A stretch of DNA of 28,737 nt, taken from the NCBI RefSeq assembly GCF_000966975.1, contig NZ_JZWV01000088.1, forward strand, positions 1 to 28,737. The letters run 5' to 3'. Position 1 is the stretch's first letter, and the number at the start of each line of letters is the position of its first letter. Made by a program: the position numbers and the translations under genes. The notes under the pieces were generated by a model. The model ran no database searches. It was not told the origin of the DNA and saw nothing but the letters and a program-made list of their open reading frames with translations. Below are positions 27,471-28,737 of this stretch, piece by piece. The stretch comes from Streptomyces katrae (GTDB taxonomy: Bacteria > Actinomycetota > Actinomycetes > Streptomycetales > Streptomycetaceae).

Positions 27471-28631
27471 TCAGGCCGGGCAGTACTCGGCGTTGACGAT
27501 CGGGAGGATGGTCTCGGCCCCCCAGTTGGCGTTGTAGTTGAACGTGAGCTGGTGGCCCGCGTCCTCGGTGAACGCGGCCAGGGAGATCCATCCCAGCGCG
27601 CCGCCGTCGTGGTACCAGAGGGTGGTGCCGCAGCCCAGGGTGAGCCGTTCGATGCCGAGTCCGTAGGACGCGCCCGGGAAGTCCGGATTGTCGACGGTGG
27701 TCTTCATCTCCTTCAGCTGCTGCGGCGGCAGCAGGCGCCCGCGCATGAGGGCCTCGTAGAACCGGTTCAGATCGTCCGTGCTGGAGATCATGTCGCCGTT
27801 GCCCCAGCTCTGCGAGGGGTTCGCCTCGGTGACGTCGTCGATCCGGTCGGGCCGGTCGGTGAAGAGCCTGGAGTAGCCACGGGCGCTGGGCCGGGGCAGG
27901 AGCGAGTTCGTACCGGGATTGGAGGTCGCCTTGAGCTCCAGGGGCTCGATGACGCGCCTGCGGACCTCGTCCGCGTACGGCCGCCCGGCGGCCTTCTCCA
28001 GGACGAGCGCGGCCAGCACGTCGTTGGTGTTGGAGTACCAGTGCCGGGCGCCGGGCCGGAACGGCGGCTCGTGGGAGAGGGCCACCCGTACGCGCTGCTC
28101 GGGCGTCAGGGTGTCGTACCGGTGCTGCAGGAAGCCGTCCCCGGCCAGGTAGGTCGTGGCGTACTGCGGGTCGGCGAGGAAGTCGAACAGGCCGCTGGTG
28201 TGGTTGAGCAGCTGGCGTACGGTGATCGCCCGGCCGTCGTTGCCGTTGCCCGTCACCAGGCCGGGCAGGAAGCGCTCCACGCTGTCGTCGAGGCTCAGCT
28301 TCCCCTCCGCCTCCATCTGGAGGAGGGCCGTCGCGACGAAGGTGTTGGTGATGCCGCCGACGCGGAACCGGTCGTTCTTGGTGCGCGGCGCGCCCGTCTG
28401 CCGGTCGCCCACGCCCGCCGCCGTCTTCCACACTCCCCCGGCGTCGCGCGCCTCGGCGGCCACACCGGGGACGCCGGCGGCCACGGCCGCCTCGATCGCG
28501 CGCTGGGTCGCCCGGTGGCCGGCCGCGGGGGGAGCGTCGTCCCGCGCCGCGGCGGATCCCGTGAAGGCGGTGACCAGCAGTGCGGCCGCCGCCGCGGCGA
28601 CCACGCCGGCTCTCGGTCTTCTTCTCCGCAT
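27471..28631 (-). CDS. Exported serine-hydrolase (beta-lactamase/PBP-like) homologue lacking SxxK (386 aa)
   Basis: Member of the class C beta-lactamase/D-Ala-D-Ala carboxypeptidase superfamily. The N-terminus is an export signal: RRRRPR, a hydrophobic Ala/Val/Leu stretch at 9-23, and a cleavage site near SAAA-RDD (26-32). Family landmarks are present: RQLLNHTSGLFDF (139-151), the YSN motif at 199-201, and HDGG at 341-344. The catalytic motif, normally VGSxTKTF, is VGGITNTF (91-98): Gly93 replaces the nucleophile Ser and Asn96 replaces the Lys. Each change could come from one base substitution. Classical acyl-enzyme hydrolysis should therefore be absent. Start ATG 28631 has GAGGGG nine bases upstream. 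The gene faces the SARP gene. It may be a cluster-edge neighbour, or a sequestering or immunity protein; neither is proven. Confidence 0.9.
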   Translation of the reverse strand: MRRRRPRAGVVAAAAAALLVTAFTGSAAARDDAPPAAGHRATQRAIEAAVAAGVPGVAAEARDAGGVWKTAAGVGDRQTGAPRTKNDRFRVGGITNTFVATALLQMEAEGKLSLDDSVERFLPGLVTGNGNDGRAITVRQLLNHTSGLFDFLADPQYATTYLAGDGFLQHRYDTLTPEQRVRVALSHEPPFRPGARHWYSNTNDVLAALVLEKAAGRPYADEVRRRVIEPLELKATSNPGTNSLLPRPSARGYSRLFTDRPDRIDDVTEANPSQSWGNGDMISSTDDLNRFYEALMRGRLLPPQQLKEMKTTVDNPDFPGASYGLGIERLTLGCGTTLWYHDGGALGWISLAAFTEDAGHQLTFNYNANWGAETILPIVNAEYCPA

Positions 28632-28659
28632 CGTCGTGCCCCTCTCGTGGTTGTCGTCC

Positions 28660-28710
28660 GTGGAACCGTGAAACCGTGAAATCCATGTGATCCGAGTGAT
28701 CCGTGTGATC
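28660..28710. repeat. Degenerate GTGA-based tandem repeats upstream of the serine-hydrolase gene
   Basis: Six imperfect units with 8-11 bp spacing begin at 28660 (GTGGAACC), 28668 (GTGAAACC), 28676 (GTGAAATCC), 28687 (GTGATCCGA), 28696 (GTGATCCGT) and 28705 (GTGATC). They lie 29-79 nt upstream of the start codon, where promoter or operator elements would be. No clear -10/-35 pair was found. Confidence 0.7.
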
Positions 28711-28737
28711 AGGGGATCGGCGGGACCGGTGGCGGGG

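Noticed and set aside
27552..28679. 375-aa plus-strand open frame opposite the serine-hydrolase gene
   Set aside because: The minus frame has a signal peptide and family motifs; the plus frame is an Arg/Gly/Val-rich shadow.

Overview
The window is part of a nonribosomal peptide synthetase (NRPS) gene cluster from a high-GC actinomycete, most likely Streptomyces or a close relative. The evidence is the extreme GC content and third-position GC bias, Shine-Dalgarno-led and translationally coupled genes, LmbU-family and SARP-family regulators, and a single TTA codon placed in the SARP gene. Twelve genes can be supported. The very long open frames opposite the synthetases are GC-bias shadows.

Layout. 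From about 25227 down to 1 (minus strand) runs one apparent operon: mbtH-like gene, LmbU-family regulator, stand-alone adenylation (A) domain, stand-alone carrier protein (PCP), PHBH-type FAD oxidoreductase, three NRPS genes (2597, 2945 and 1269 aa), then a type II thioesterase cut by the window edge. Several junctions overlap (TGATG, ATGA). A 415-nt intergenic region at 25228-25642 separates this operon from a plus-strand pair, a second type II thioesterase and a SARP regulator. A convergent exported serine-hydrolase-like gene follows at 27471-28631.

Assembly line, read by colinearity: A + PCP (starter, probably oxidised by the flavoenzyme) -> C-A-PCP-E-C-A-PCP -> C-A-nMT-PCP-E(degenerate)-C-A-PCP -> C-A-PCP-TE. 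Hand-extracted ten-residue pocket codes are: starter DLRCLGQDVK (unknown, but Asp235 implies an amino acid); module 1 DVFSVASYAK and module 4 DVFSVAAYAK (both close, from memory, to codes reported for piperazic acid); module 2 DVPDEALVEK (acidic pocket, so probably a basic residue); module 3 DILQLGVIWK (glycine-like, with an N-methyltransferase, so sarcosine); module 5 DMTQIGWTWK (unrecognised). The predicted product is a hexapeptide of the form X0 - D-Piz? - basic - Sar - Piz? - X5, released by the terminal TE.

Most notable points. The epimerase in the glycine module has lost its catalytic motifs, which fits an achiral substrate. The two Piz-like A domains share an unusual GQSES core motif. 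The terminal module's A domain looks like a remodelled copy of the glycine A domain. The SARP has a C-terminal leucine zipper that carries the TTA codon. The exported serine-hydrolase homologue lacks both the nucleophilic Ser and the Lys of its SxxK motif. No piperazate biosynthesis genes, transporter or phosphopantetheinyl transferase lie in the window, so the cluster probably continues to the left.
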